In this document: positions 1 to 11,639 of the stretch, piece after piece
Position numbering within the stretch: position 1 is the stretch's first letter
How the letters are laid out: every line of letters begins with the position of its first letter
Assembly (NCBI GenBank): GCA_963277665.1
Contig: OY728152.1
Coordinates: 1,190,724,357-1,190,788,356 of the forward strand
Direction of reading: 5' to 3'
Length of the DNA stretch: 64,000 nucleotides
Source of the DNA: Viscum album
Taxonomy: Eukaryota; Streptophyta; Magnoliopsida; Santalales; Viscaceae
Program-made: the position numbers and the translations under genes
Notes under the pieces: model-generated
The model's input: the letters and a program-made list of their open reading frames with translations, nothing else
Databases searched by the model: none
Told to the model about the DNA's origin: nothing

Positions 1-620
1 CACTCTTTATACCATTTCATTTGTTTGATTGTATGGGATTATTTGTTCTCTTATCTCTCCATATGAACCATTTTTTGATTATATGTCATTTTAAAATGAT
101 ACTTCTCCCATTATTATGTTTTATCATGTGCGTATGATCTCATAATGGGTAAAATGTTGACATATATATTATTTACTTATTGGTATTGATATAAAACCTT
201 TTTAATGGTTCTATTTTACAAGACATGATGTTGAGTTTAACTGGTGATCTTTTTTGAAGAATACCAAGTATGAGAAAATTATAGGGAGATGTTCGAAAAA
301 ATTTAAAAATAAGTATCTCCTATAGATTGACTTCTAAGACACTAAGCCTATATATTTTTGAGATATTTAGTTTATTATGAAATTTAATGTTTTAATTATG
401 AAAATGATATAGAATAAAGGCATGTTTAGCATTATTTACCTTTGTTTTTATTATATAAAAGGTTTAGTTATTTTTTGGCGATTAGTCTTATTGCTTTTTT
501 TATTAGGGTTATAATACTTTAGAAAAAACATAGAGATAATACTAGGTATAGAATGATATTTTGAAATATTAGTGAAGTATCGAGTAGGTGGTTTTTATAG
601 AAATACATCCCTATATAGAT
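1..620. repeat. Faint dispersed repeat, copy A
   Basis: This AT-rich block resembles the block at about 4180-4800 in the same orientation. Shared landmarks in order are a TTTGAT...GGGATTATTTGTTCTC stretch near 23-52, a TTTTTGATTATATGTCATTTT stretch near 72-94, a GAGTTTAACT stretch near 233 and a TTTAATGTTTTAATTAT stretch near 383. The similarity is weak but collinear, so both are probably old copies of one transposable element, possibly a pair of LTRs about 3.5 kb apart. No coding motif identifies the family. Confidence 0.3.
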
Positions 621-3600
621 AATGTCATGTGGATATGGTTGTGGAGCATTTGATCCGAGGGGAAATATGTCTAAAAAGTTTATATAAGTATTAAATCATT
701 CACCCCTCCAATTCATGATGAGTGGTTAAAATATTTCACAGTAGGATAAAATATCTAGGGGAATATGATTTAGTTAATTATATCTTATTTATTAAACACT
801 ATAATAAATCAATTTCCTTGTTACATTGAGGGATTTGGTTTAGAGGTGTAAGATAATGAAACTTAATATAATATAGGTTAAAATAATAATTATATATTTT
901 GAACAAAATGGATTATAAGCCAACATGATAATATAAAATAATGATAGGTATTTAACTTAATTGGTTTAGAATAAACAAAATATTAGTAACATTATTATTA
1001 ATAGTGAATATATGTGACTCTTACCTAATTAAAAAAATAAATCTTCAGTCATATTATATACATACATATCTAACTCCATTATTATGTAATAATTTAAATT
1101 GTGAGGATAAGAATTATTTAAGGGATAAAATATAGTGACCAAATCATTCATTATATATTCTCATTAAGTAAATAATATATTAAATATCTTGTTTCACACA
1201 CTGTACCAAACTAAAAAATCATGATATATTATGAATGTTAAATATGTTAATAAAGATCTGTTAAATTAAATGGTTTAAATTGAAGCAACCATATCAAAAA
1301 ATAAATAAATAAAGTATGGAGAAATCGAATCCAAATGTAGAATTTATGATTATTAATCCGATTTATTAAATCCCAAAAGTGGGGTAGCTTAACTAGTTTT
1401 TCCCCTAGGACAATACCTAGACAAACTCTAGAAATTATAGTTTAAAAAACAATATACTAGAGATATTCAAGATCATGACGAATTCTACATGATCCATGGT
1501 AGCCGAACCACCAATTGAAACTAAAAAAAGATATTATCTAATTCTTATGTATTACATAGAGATCATAAGGGTATATTTATTTACAAATTAGTATTATATC
1601 ATAATTATACAAAATACTAATATTTATTTATATATCATGAATTTTCATTTTTTTGAAAGGTTATTTCTTCTTATTCCATGTTATTCTTTGGAAATGTATT
1701 TTCCTAAAAGTCACATTTTTAATTAGGTAAATATGTTTATTATGATTTAACAATTACTCTATATATATATTAATAATATAAATAATATGATAAAAATATT
1801 AATTTTTAATTTGAAGGAAAAAATAATTGTTAATATATCAAAAGTAATTTTCACATAAAAAATAAAAAGGATATATTTTAAGACGCAAATTTGAAAAATT
1901 TAAAATAATTTTTTATCATTTAAATTTTATCTTATCCTTAATTTTTTATATTTTCTATAAGAAATTTATTTTCTAGTTAATAGTGGAAAATAATTTTTTC
2001 CCAAATACTATGCCTCTGAGATAATTTTTAGTTTATAAGAGTGATTTAAAAATTTTTGATACCATTTTCTTGAGAAAATCTCCATTTTTTATTTTATATT
2101 ATAAATATATAAATGTTGATTTTAATTTACATACCAATATCTATTATTTCAAAACTTAAGTAATATTTTTCTAAATAATTTCTTAATACAATATAAAAAA
2201 ATTATATCTAAATTAATTTTAATAACTTTTATAAATTGGATCAAATTAAACAGATTTAAACTTTGTAATTATTTGTTCCAAATTTTATAATATGCACCAT
2301 TTTATTTTTTAAGTTTAATAGAGATATTAAATAAAAAATAGTTATAGTGTTAGAAATTAAATTTCAAAAATTCAGAATAAAAGAATAAATAAGTGAAAAC
2401 CTGCTTAAAAAAGAGTGGCAATGTTTGGTTGATGAATTTATTAACGTTAACTATTTTACTATAATTTTTTTCTAAATTTTGTGCCACTTTCCTTGAAAGT
2501 GCCACACATGTATAAAAAACATATGGGAATTTACAAAAAATCAATCCCTTTTTAGTTATAAAATTGGATGTATCCTCCTCACTTCCCCTCACAAAACAAC
2601 CCCCCATTTTTTGTTTAAAATACTTCCAAACCACTCCTCAACAATATTATAAAACATAATGTGTTTATATTCCTCTCAAAATTACATCCCTTAATGGATT
2701 AATCCCATTTACGTCAGAGATAATCGAATTAGTGAGTTATAAATATCTAACCACTACTTTCTCAATTCAATTTCCTCATCCGTACTTATTATTACAAAAA
2801 TTAAATTATACCAGTATAAAATGATAAATTTATTATTAATAGTATAAATTTATGTTATTATAATTTTTTTATAATAATTATCCACCCTTCCCTATTCTAT
2901 TAAGAAGAAAGATCATGTGAAACAATTGAATGTGAAAACCACCACCACCATTATGTAACATGTTTGTTTTAATTCCCTTCTTAACATGAATATATAAAAA
3001 GGGGATATAATGTATAATTATTATAATGATGAATTATTTAAGATTTTAATATAACAAAATTTATTAATAATCAATCCTATTCTATACAAAATTCACCATC
3101 AATGCATTCTTATAGACCACCACCTGTATGGATCGATGAATTATGAATTTCATTACCATTATTCATGATTGCTTAAAAGAGTGGTTTTAATGTAAAATTA
3201 TTATTTTTATGATTTTAATATTTTTTGTTAAAAAATAAAATATCCTATTAATGGTATTAATATAAAACAATCATTATAAAATTAAACTTCTTAAACAATC
3301 TAACTTTGTAAGAAAAAAAATTATTTATACTATATAATTGATTCATACCCAACAATTATTCTCATAATTCATTAAAATTATAATATATCACTATAATAAA
3401 CATTAAATGACTTCATTATAAAAATATTATAATTATATTTAATATTAGTAACATGATATTGATCCATTCATCAGGGTTTGTTTATGATTGGGTTGGTTTT
3501 TCCATAAGACATGTTTGATATTGAATGCCATTTTTTTCTTCTATGGTGTATATCATCCACATTTTAATTCATTTTAAATAATAAAAATACATTTAAATAT

Positions 3601-4179
3601 ATTTTTAGGAATATTTATTTAATACAATCTCATTTTATTTTGATTCAAACATTGCTTGAGTCATATGGAACTTTGGCATCTAAAATATTTTTTTGAGTTA
3701 TATTGCATCTTCTGAAATTTGGCCTTAAATTTTCCAAATATTGAATAATATCCTTTGACATATTATTTTCACTTTTATCTATCTTGGGATAATGATCTCT
3801 TAATTAAAATTTCCTTATATTAATTATTTTCTACTACACAAAATATAAATATGTTTTTGATAATTTATATCCTCCTAATTATTTTTTCCTTTTCAATAGA
3901 TATTTTTTAATTTATATTTTTGAATTATCAACAGTGTTATCTATTCATATATTAAAATAAAAATTTGTATCTATTCATGCGTTCATGAGATATCAGTGAA
4001 ATGAGTAATTCTTCTTTAGTCAAAATGGGAAAGAAGTTTTCATTCCTTATTCACTCTAGGAAATAGGTTATGATGCTTGCGATGCTATGGGAAATAGTTT
4101 GTGTTTCCCGATCCACCATGGGAAACACTTAGTTATTACCAATTCACTATGTTTTTTTAATATGCTTATATTAGTGCCA
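621..4179. other. AT-rich unassigned sequence
   Basis: No gene, RNA or named element could be supported here. The open frames are short, and their translations look like composition-driven Phe/Ile/Lys/Asn strings (for example the minus-strand frame at 2350-2634, which crosses a run of six C near 2600). There are two similar blocks around 2990-3060 and 3180-3240 (ATAATG...AATTATTAT...TTTTAATAT), which may be an old local duplication. This is most likely fully decayed transposon DNA. Confidence 0.5.
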
Positions 4180-4800
4180 CAATATTTAGATATGTGAGTA
4201 TTTAGTTATCACTGGCTTAGGATTTATGTCACATTTTAAAAAGTATTTATTCATTGTTATATGTTTGATCATATGTGATAATTTGTTCTCATATGTTGTA
4301 ATATAAACTATATACATGATTATTTTTCTTTTTAATTTGATATATTTCTCTTGATTGTGATTTTTATCTCTCCCTAGGTAATAAGTTGATATGTTTATTT
4401 TTACCTTACTAGAATTTTTGAGATCATACCTTTCTTTTGATTCCATTTCCTAGGTGACGAGGATGAGTTAAACATGAGAGATGTTTATATGAAGATATAG
4501 TATATTGAAAATTTGTTTAAATGTTTATAATAATTATAAAATAGATACCTTATGTAGCTATTATAAAAAGGAAAAACATTTCTTAATTCTTAGGATGATG
4601 AGTTTTTTATGTAATGTAATGTTTTAATTATTGGAATTAGGTAAAATAATCCCATATTTTTTGTAGGTCTCCTCATAAACTTACCCATGAGGAAGTATTT
4701 TATGGATCACATAAAATTTATTTATAGTCATGTTATTATCATTTTGAATCCATAATATGGTTAAAATAATTATGTCAGTCACTAACTTCTTCACAACATG
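4180..4800. repeat. Faint dispersed repeat, copy B
   Basis: This block is the partner of the one at 1-620. It carries in the same order TTTGATCATATGTGATAATTTGTTCTC (split here only by point changes), a CATGATTATTTTTC stretch, GATGAGTTAAACATG near 4462, and TAATGTTTTAATTATTGG near 4617. A minus-strand open frame at 4186-4446 has no recognisable motif and is treated as chance. Confidence 0.3.
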
Positions 4801-7379
4801 AATCAATAATTTTTTTCAATTAGAAAATCGAGTAAGGATGTTTTATTGTTTAGGTTTGTTAGTTCATATTTTTGAAAAAAAAGTTTGAATGAAGTGTTTT
4901 GGACATATATGAGTTAATATAAATTATTTTAAATACACATTTACCAATATTATACTCTCTAACACCGATTTAAAAATAAATATAACACTTATTATTTTTA
5001 AGATATTGTCACATCAAGTATTTTTAACATCAATATGAATTTTTTAATTTCTATACTCTCTTCTACACATATTATTTTCTTGAAAATATATTATTGGAGA
5101 TGAAGATAAATATTTATATATCTACTAATTATATCGTCCAATGAAGGGGATAATTCTATTCCCACATTTCCCATGAAAATGTTTCTTTCAACTTTTTATC
5201 TATCAATATGACCTTCACCACACACAATTTTAACTATTATCTTGTATTTATTATTATAGAAGGGTATTTATATTTTTTTTCATATACTATTACTAATAAT
5301 CAAGGTTGTTCATTTTATATTTGGAATAAATAAATTTCTAAAAATCAATATTATTTTCATATATAGTTAACATAAAGAAGTTATTTTCCAAGAATTCATT
5401 TACCATTTCAATACATATTTTTATCCCATATGTTTTGAAAAAGTATCATTGATATAAATGGTTTGGTTAGAAAGTATTAAGTCTCTCAATAAATGAAGGA
5501 AATTGGGATAATATTTAAAAGGGCCAAAATGACTTTAAGGAATATGATATAATTGTTATATAATATTTTCTTTTATCGGTTTCAAAAATAAATGTGAATT
5601 TATGAATGTTTCAATTATTAAATCATTGAATGAATTCATTATACTTTAATTTTTATTGATTTACTAAAATAAAACCATTACTTATAATGTAATGAGTCTC
5701 AAAATTAAAATAATTTCTAATTGTGGTGAATAAAATAAAAAATAATAGATAAATAAAATAAACCTCAGTAAAAAATATAAAAAAATCATAAATATCCATA
5801 GAGGTGTTTCCCTCCCCATACACATGAATTTGTAAAAATTTTCAATACATCCTTACTTTTTGAAAATAAATATAAAAAAATTTACAAGGATTAGATGAAG
5901 GGTAACCTCATTGATCATTCATAAAATGGTTATAGGAGTGTAATGTCACGTAATTATTCCTCTAGATTACTATAATTATCTTTCATTAGTATATAGCCAT
6001 TTAAAATGAATGGATCGTTCTATACACTTATTGTTTTTTGAATTAAACCAAAATGTTATAAATTTGTAACAATGAATGACCCTTCCAATATATAATAGAG
6101 ATTATAATCCATGATTTTTTTCTATAATTCTAGAGAAACAATTAATCTTTTGGAATAAATTCTTCATTAAAAAATATGTTTTTATATAGTACCACTTTTC
6201 CCTTTTTTTAATTCAAGAATTTTTATCTTCTTTCTTGAAATTTCCCTAATCTCTTCTATATATAAACATCTATATTTTATAGCATATTAAAATAATAATT
6301 CATTTTCTTAAATAAAAAATATTTTATTTTATAACTTTATAGAAATATGGAATATTTTCCAATACACCAAACTAATAGGGATCATTTGAATAATAATTTT
6401 TTTTCTACATTTCTATAGGGAAATGGAGTCTTCTTCCATCTTAAACTATCATATTTTCTAATTAGAATAATACTATTCATTTAATTCCTATTTTTCTCTT
6501 ATTTATAAACCATTACATTCACATTAGTCTTTAGGTGGTAATTTTTTGATGTCTTATGGTTTACCCCATAACCTTTCATCAATTTCACAATGATATTATC
6601 GTAAAAATGAGTCCCTTATTATAGATATTTTCTTTTGGTTTTTTAAACATGAAAAAATATTAGTTTAGATAAATACAAAAAAATTAGAATAATCACTATT
6701 TTTGTATCCTTTTCATCAGCTAATTTTGAGATATAATACAAAAATATATATTATATAAGTATATTATAAGTACTTAATAAGGGTCCTGTAAAACCTATTC
6801 GATATACATAGTTGATTTTTCTGAAATACTCTGTTTTCTAGGAATTTCATGAATTTTAGAGAGGTTTTAAATTCTAATAGATGTATGAAGATGGAAGGGT
6901 TTAGTGACATGGGTTGAGTGAAATCGTATGTGTATCCTTGTTCTCTCATATATTGGGCCATTCTTGGGTGGTGATATAGATAAATAATTGACGATTGAAA
7001 TGAAAAACTATTACTCTGATTAGTTCCAACCCAATCCCTAGATTTAGCATTATAAGACCATCAAGACAAATTCAGGATGTTGGATAATAGTTTATTGGAT
7101 GAATGCGAAGATTAGATCTTCCTGACTTTATCTTCCAAGAATTTATAACATGAGGATGAAATTTTTATAAAGAAAAAGAAAGAAAAAAGGAAATCTAGAA
7201 TGAAATTGTTAAGGGAAGGGGACAACACTTCATCTTAATTTCATGAAATCATTTAGGAAGATGAATTTATTGGAAACTCAACATGAAACATAAAGATACA
7301 TATGACACCACTAATTTTTATCTTACATGTGATCTTGTGGTGTTCAATTTATTTTACTTATATTTTCAACCACATGTGT
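4801..7379. other. AT-rich unassigned sequence before the first LTR
   Basis: I see no supported gene. The sequence is dominated by A/T runs. The only frame with a non-random look is the short minus-strand one at 6764-6961, listed separately. The right edge is set by the start of the TGTAACAC... LTR at 7380. Confidence 0.5.
6764..6961 (-). other. Unrecognised 65-codon open frame
   Basis: This minus-strand frame begins MAQYMREQGYTYDF and has a balanced amino-acid composition, unlike the Phe/Ile/Lys strings of most chance frames here. It has no membrane segment, metal-binding motif or family signature that I recognise. Upstream sequence on the same strand is interrupted by stops, and it ends in AT-rich DNA. 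It could be a scrap of a transposon gag-like protein or of a captured gene, or it could be chance. I cannot assign a function. Confidence 0.15.
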
Positions 7380-7439
7380 TGTAACACACCGAGATTTTAT
7401 GAAAAATATTCTTTTAATTTCATTTATGTCTTCTATTAT

Positions 7440-7725
7440 ACACTGCACCATGTTTAGCTTGTACTATACGCAACACCGTATTATCTTGCAGTATATGCAA
7501 CACTATTCTTGGCTCGTGTTACAGACAATTTCAAGTTCGTTTTATGGAAATTATTCTATGCAACATTAAGTATAGATTTTGTTTAATGTATAAATGAAAT
7601 AAGTTTTGATTATGTTATACGCAACGCCAAACAGAGCTTTCACTACACACATCCCTAACTTGGCTTGCTTTACACGCAATCGCAACATTCCACGATAGCG
7701 TGTGTTGTGCGCAAAATCGAGTTTC
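7440..7725 (+). repeat. Degenerate short tandem repeat inside the LTR
   Basis: A motif like CTTGTACTATACGCAACACC recurs with changes: near 7458, again about 28 bases on as CTTGCAGTATATGCAACACTA, then CTCGTGTTACAGACAA, and later TATGCAACATT, TTATACGCAACGCC, CTTTACACGCAATCGCAAC and GTGTTGTGCGCAAAATC. The first units are about 26-28 bases apart; later ones are irregular. The stretch is richer in G+C and CpG than its surroundings and has no evident counterpart in the other LTR copies in this window. Confidence 0.5.
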
Positions 7726-9200
7726 ACTAAACAACGATATGTTATTAAAATATTATATAAACTAGCCGTTATGAATAGTAATACCCACTTTTTGAAATTT
7801 TATCTTTCAAAATGGGCTTCATTTTTGGATTCGTAATATCGAAATTAGCCTAGGGTGAATTTTTGGTATTTTTCTGAAAACATTCAATTTTTGATGAATA
7901 GTGAAAATACTGGGTTACTATTTAAAAACCGACTTTTTATTTAAATAATTATTTATTTTATTTAAATTTATTTTAGGTCAAAATTGATATATAATACCTA
8001 TATAAGTTCAATGTAATTCATTTGAGTCATTTTATAATAATTTTTGATATATAAAAAGTTTCTTGAAATTTTCACCGTCTTTTACCGACCTCCTAGGAGC
8101 TTTTTGTAAACTTACATAAAACTTAATTTTACTGCTTCTGTGAATGGAATTTTGAAAATCTGAGAGACATGGTTAATATCAAGGAGTAAAATGAGGTTCA
8201 ATAAGATAAAAATAATTTTTGGTGAATAGTAAGTTTTTACTTTTATTTACCACGGATAAAAGTAAATAGGTTAATTAAGGGTAAAAATGATTTTATTATT
8301 ACCCTAAAGCATGTCCTAATTCTATTGGATAAGTGTAATTAGACCAAAAACAAACTTAAGAATAAAATATTTCCCTTTAGGTGCACTTGGATTAGATTAG
8401 GACATTTATTGTTATTTTATCTAAAGAAGAGTTAAAATGGTTAAAATCAAAGTTTAATAACTAAATTTTTTTTAATATAGGGAAATACATAAGATAAATT
8501 CAACTATAAATATTCATTAAAAATTTAAAACGCTTTCCTACATACTGGTATTTTATTTATAATTTTTAGATATTAAATAATTTAATTTATTTATGACACA
8601 ATGATGATGCAGTAATTATCTTATTAATGAAATATTAACATAATTGATGTTATAAAAACCCAAATAAATGAAATGTGAGACTTTTTGTGAATTAAAATAA
8701 TTTTATAGGTTAATATGACATGTTATTATTGATTTAATTTACTTTTTTTGAACTAATCATGCTGTTATGATTTTCACAAAAAACCAATTACCAACTAGTG
8801 TCAAAATTGACATAAATTAGTTTTTAAAACAAATATTATATTATTAATTGTTATTATATTCCTAAAAATATAAGGTTCGGCCAAATGACTTAGATAAGGT
8901 TTTATATATTAATAATTAACCACTTGGGGTTCGTTTGGCTGGTTATAGTAAGTTTATTAACCATATAGTGTAAGAAAACAAGAAGACACAGTAAAAGTTA
9001 AATTATTTAACTTAGAGTTAAATCTCAAAGATAAGGTTACAATAGTACCCTAAACTTGTCTAAAACCTATTGGTTGAGAGGATTTAGACCCATACCCACT
9101 TTAGCTTATAAATAAATCAATTTGGAGCTATTATAAACCGAATATGACTTTATTATAATATAATATTTTAAGTTTTTCCTAAAGTGCCCCTATCCTCCCT

Positions 9201-9210
9201 TATAAAAAGG
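9201..9210 (+). promoter_or_regulatory. LTR TATA box
   Basis: TATAAAAAGG follows a C/T-rich stretch and is followed by GAACCCCTTCCCTCTTCTCT. The same box sits at the equivalent place in the Tekay 5' LTR (19858) and 3' LTR (31243), so it is the likely core promoter of this LTR group. Transcription would start a few tens of bases downstream. Confidence 0.65.
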
Positions 9211-9549
9211 GAACCCCTTCCCTCTTCTCTTCAGACCCTTTTAAGACTTTAATCTCGGCCAAACCCTGCCCATTTATCTTACCATCTTACCTAGAAACAT
9301 TATATAGGTTCTGGTCTCCCCAAAAGACCAACCCTAGTGCCTTAAGAGGAGGTTAAGAAGAGGCGCGTCAAAGAAGAGGTAATATCCTTTACCGATTCAT
9401 TCCAATTTATTTCTTCTTCTTCTAATTATTCTTATTTATTTGTTTAATCATAAATTAATAACATCAGTATCACTAATATAATTATATTTTATTATAAATA
9501 TGAAACAAACCAATTTTAGCTTCTATCCATCTTACGGAAAACGAAATCA

Positions 9550-9975
9550 CTGCGCGTGCGTACGTACGGAATACCGTCTCCACGCCGTGGTGTAATATGT
9601 TTTCCACCCCCACCTTACTTGGATAGGTATAATGGTTTAAATAAATTACTATATATGATAATTTTAAAGTGATATAGATTCTGAAATATTATACATACAC
9701 TTCAATACAATTCCACAATCATGGGAATGATATCATCGCTCGTGCGTTCGTACGGACTACCGTCTCCACGAACTCGTTGAGATTCATTTTCCATGATTAA
9801 CCATTCAAGTATGATTATAAAGTATATATAATAAATAATAATGAAATATATTACATAATAATGATACTGTATTTATATAAATATATGTTTCATTTACTTA
9901 ATTCCATTTAATTCAATAAGGAAACGAAAACAACATTCATGCGTTCGCACGACCTACCGTCTCCATGAACGGTGT
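9550..9975 (+). repeat. Three CpG-rich LTR modules, period about 190 bp
   Basis: Three copies of a module occur with centres marked by CCGTCTCC at 9574, 9760 and 9957 (spacings 186 and 197). Each has a CpG-rich lead such as GTGCGTACGTACGG or GCGTTCGCACGACC, then TACCGTCTCC and an ACG/ATGAACG tail. The first lead contains the perfect palindrome CGTACGTACG (9559-9568). The module is also present twice in each Tekay LTR and, reversed, in the minus-strand LTRs, so it belongs to the element. Its function is unknown. Confidence 0.7.
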
Positions 9976-11639
9976 ATTTCATTCCATTTATCGATCTATC
10001 ATATATATTTATATACTGAATATATATTATATATAAATAATGTTTTAAATTCTGGAATTTAGTAAATTAGTATATAAGTAATAATATCAAGAACAACATG
10101 TCGAAACACGTACGATAAATGAAATGATTTTACCCAAAACAATGCTTTAACATAGAATCTACAAAAGAACGGGTAATATAAAGTCATAAGTGAACCACAT
10201 ATGATATCATAACAATGAATATGATTCTTTAATAAGTCACTAATATTATTTAAATCATTATACATGAGGTTCGAATATATATGAAGAATATCAGACATAA
10301 GGTAAGGGATAACTATTCCAATCTCGTTCTTATCCGAGATTGTTTATTCATAAGTATTTTCTGGAGTTGTTGTTATCATCCATTTCCGTGTTTACAAAAA
10401 ATGGTTTCATGTATGTTTAAAGTCCATTTTAACCATTTTCGACTTTTACTACATGTTATGTAAGGAATCATTCTTTTTTTTACCATACGAGGTACTTTTT
10501 GACTTTTCTGACAAAAGTACGAGGAGAATGTTATTTTTGACTTATACCACGTGAACATATTTTTACAGTTTCATAACACCTCATTTTCATAAAGCTTCAT
10601 CTACAATATTGCATGATAGTTTTCAACAAAACCCTTTTATTTTAAAATTGCAAGGAATTTTGTGAAAAGAAAACAATTTTGAAGAAGAAAGGATATTTTC
10701 CTCAAGAATTCATTTCAAGTGTTTTATCAAAACTATTTTCCATCTAAAATGACATTATTTAATATGTTTATGTTCCAAGTATAATGTATTCATTATTTAC
10801 ATGGTTTTATTCTTATTATGATAAAATTATATTCATTTTTTATGGATTATGTTATGATGGCATGATGTTTAAGAATCCCATTCTATTACATGGGTTATGC
10901 TATGATTTATGATTCATGATTTTGTGGCACACGAAAGAATGAGTTCATTATGAGATGGGTGGGACCGATATCTCCCTCCAATGCATTGGGTAAAGATTTA
11001 TATCTCATGAGATAGACATGGATGGAATGGTAAGTTAATCCGGTTTAGTAATACAGGACTGGAACGAGGAGTGAACTCGATTCAGAAAGGGACTTTGTCC
11101 ACTAAAATGGTCTTGGCAGCAATGCCTTGGCTACTATGGAAATCATATATTGTGCTTAATGGTTGCCACATTCACATGTTTTATTCCCATGCTATTTTAT
11201 CATGATTTATGTTCCTTTATGATATATTCCTTACGTACTTCCAAGATTTAAGTCTTTGCTCAAAATTTTGATGTTTATATTTTATGTTCAAGATTTTGCA
11301 TTAAAATGTTTATGGATTGTTTTATGTTCTCCATGCTTACCCTTACTGAGCATTTGAGCTCACCATTTATATGTTTTATTTTCCCCAAGATATAAAGAAA
11401 GGTTATAGTTAATAAAAAAAGGAAGATATTTATGGGAGATGTTGAAGATCTTTCACCAAGATTAGAAGATTATGTTCCAAGTGTCCAACGACACTAAACT
11501 ATTATGGTCCTTTGGTGTCTGTTTTTGTTAGGTATTAAGTATTCCGAATAAGTAATGTAATTTCTATGTACTTCAAGATTTGTGTCTATAAATTTGTAGT
11601 ATTGTGAATGAAAAATGGAGTTGCGTTGGATGATAATAT

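Larger units (their letters stand above)
7380..11625 (+). mobile_element. Large solo-like LTR, Tekay-like group
   Basis: The block starts TGTAACACACCGAGATTT, matching the termini of the Tekay-type LTRs at 18151 and 29529. It carries the same landmarks in the same order: a GATGAATAGTGAAAATACTGGG stretch near 7896 (read in pieces), a TATAAAAAGG box at 9201, CpG-rich modules at 9550-9975, a GGGTGGGACCGATATCTCC block near 10960, and CTTACCCTTACTGAGC followed by AGCTCACC near 11340. No gag-pol follows; a LINE begins instead, so this is a solo or truncated LTR. The right end is not sharp: GGAGTTGCG near 11617-11625 may be a decayed GGTGTTACA. No target duplication was found. It keeps more CpG than the other copies, so it is probably younger. 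Confidence 0.75.

Noticed and set aside
2350..2634. 94-codon minus-strand frame, the longest open frame in the window
   Set aside because: The composition is dominated by Phe, Lys, Asn and Tyr, there is no recognisable motif, and the surroundings are non-coding. Such frames are expected by chance in 64 kb.
7440..7725. Short repeats near the LTR start as a CRISPR array
   Set aside because: The units are degenerate and near-tandem, without unique spacers of constant length, and the context is a plant LTR.
10268..10280. GGTTCGAAT as the T-loop of a tRNA gene
   Set aside because: No acceptor stem, anticodon arm or A-box sequence fits around it, and it lies in an LTR.
11576..11585. TGTGT at 11581 as the target duplication partner of TGTGT before the first solo LTR (7375-7379)
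   Set aside because: The sequence before it (...CTTCAAGATT) does not resemble the family LTR end GGTGTTACA, so the match is likely chance.
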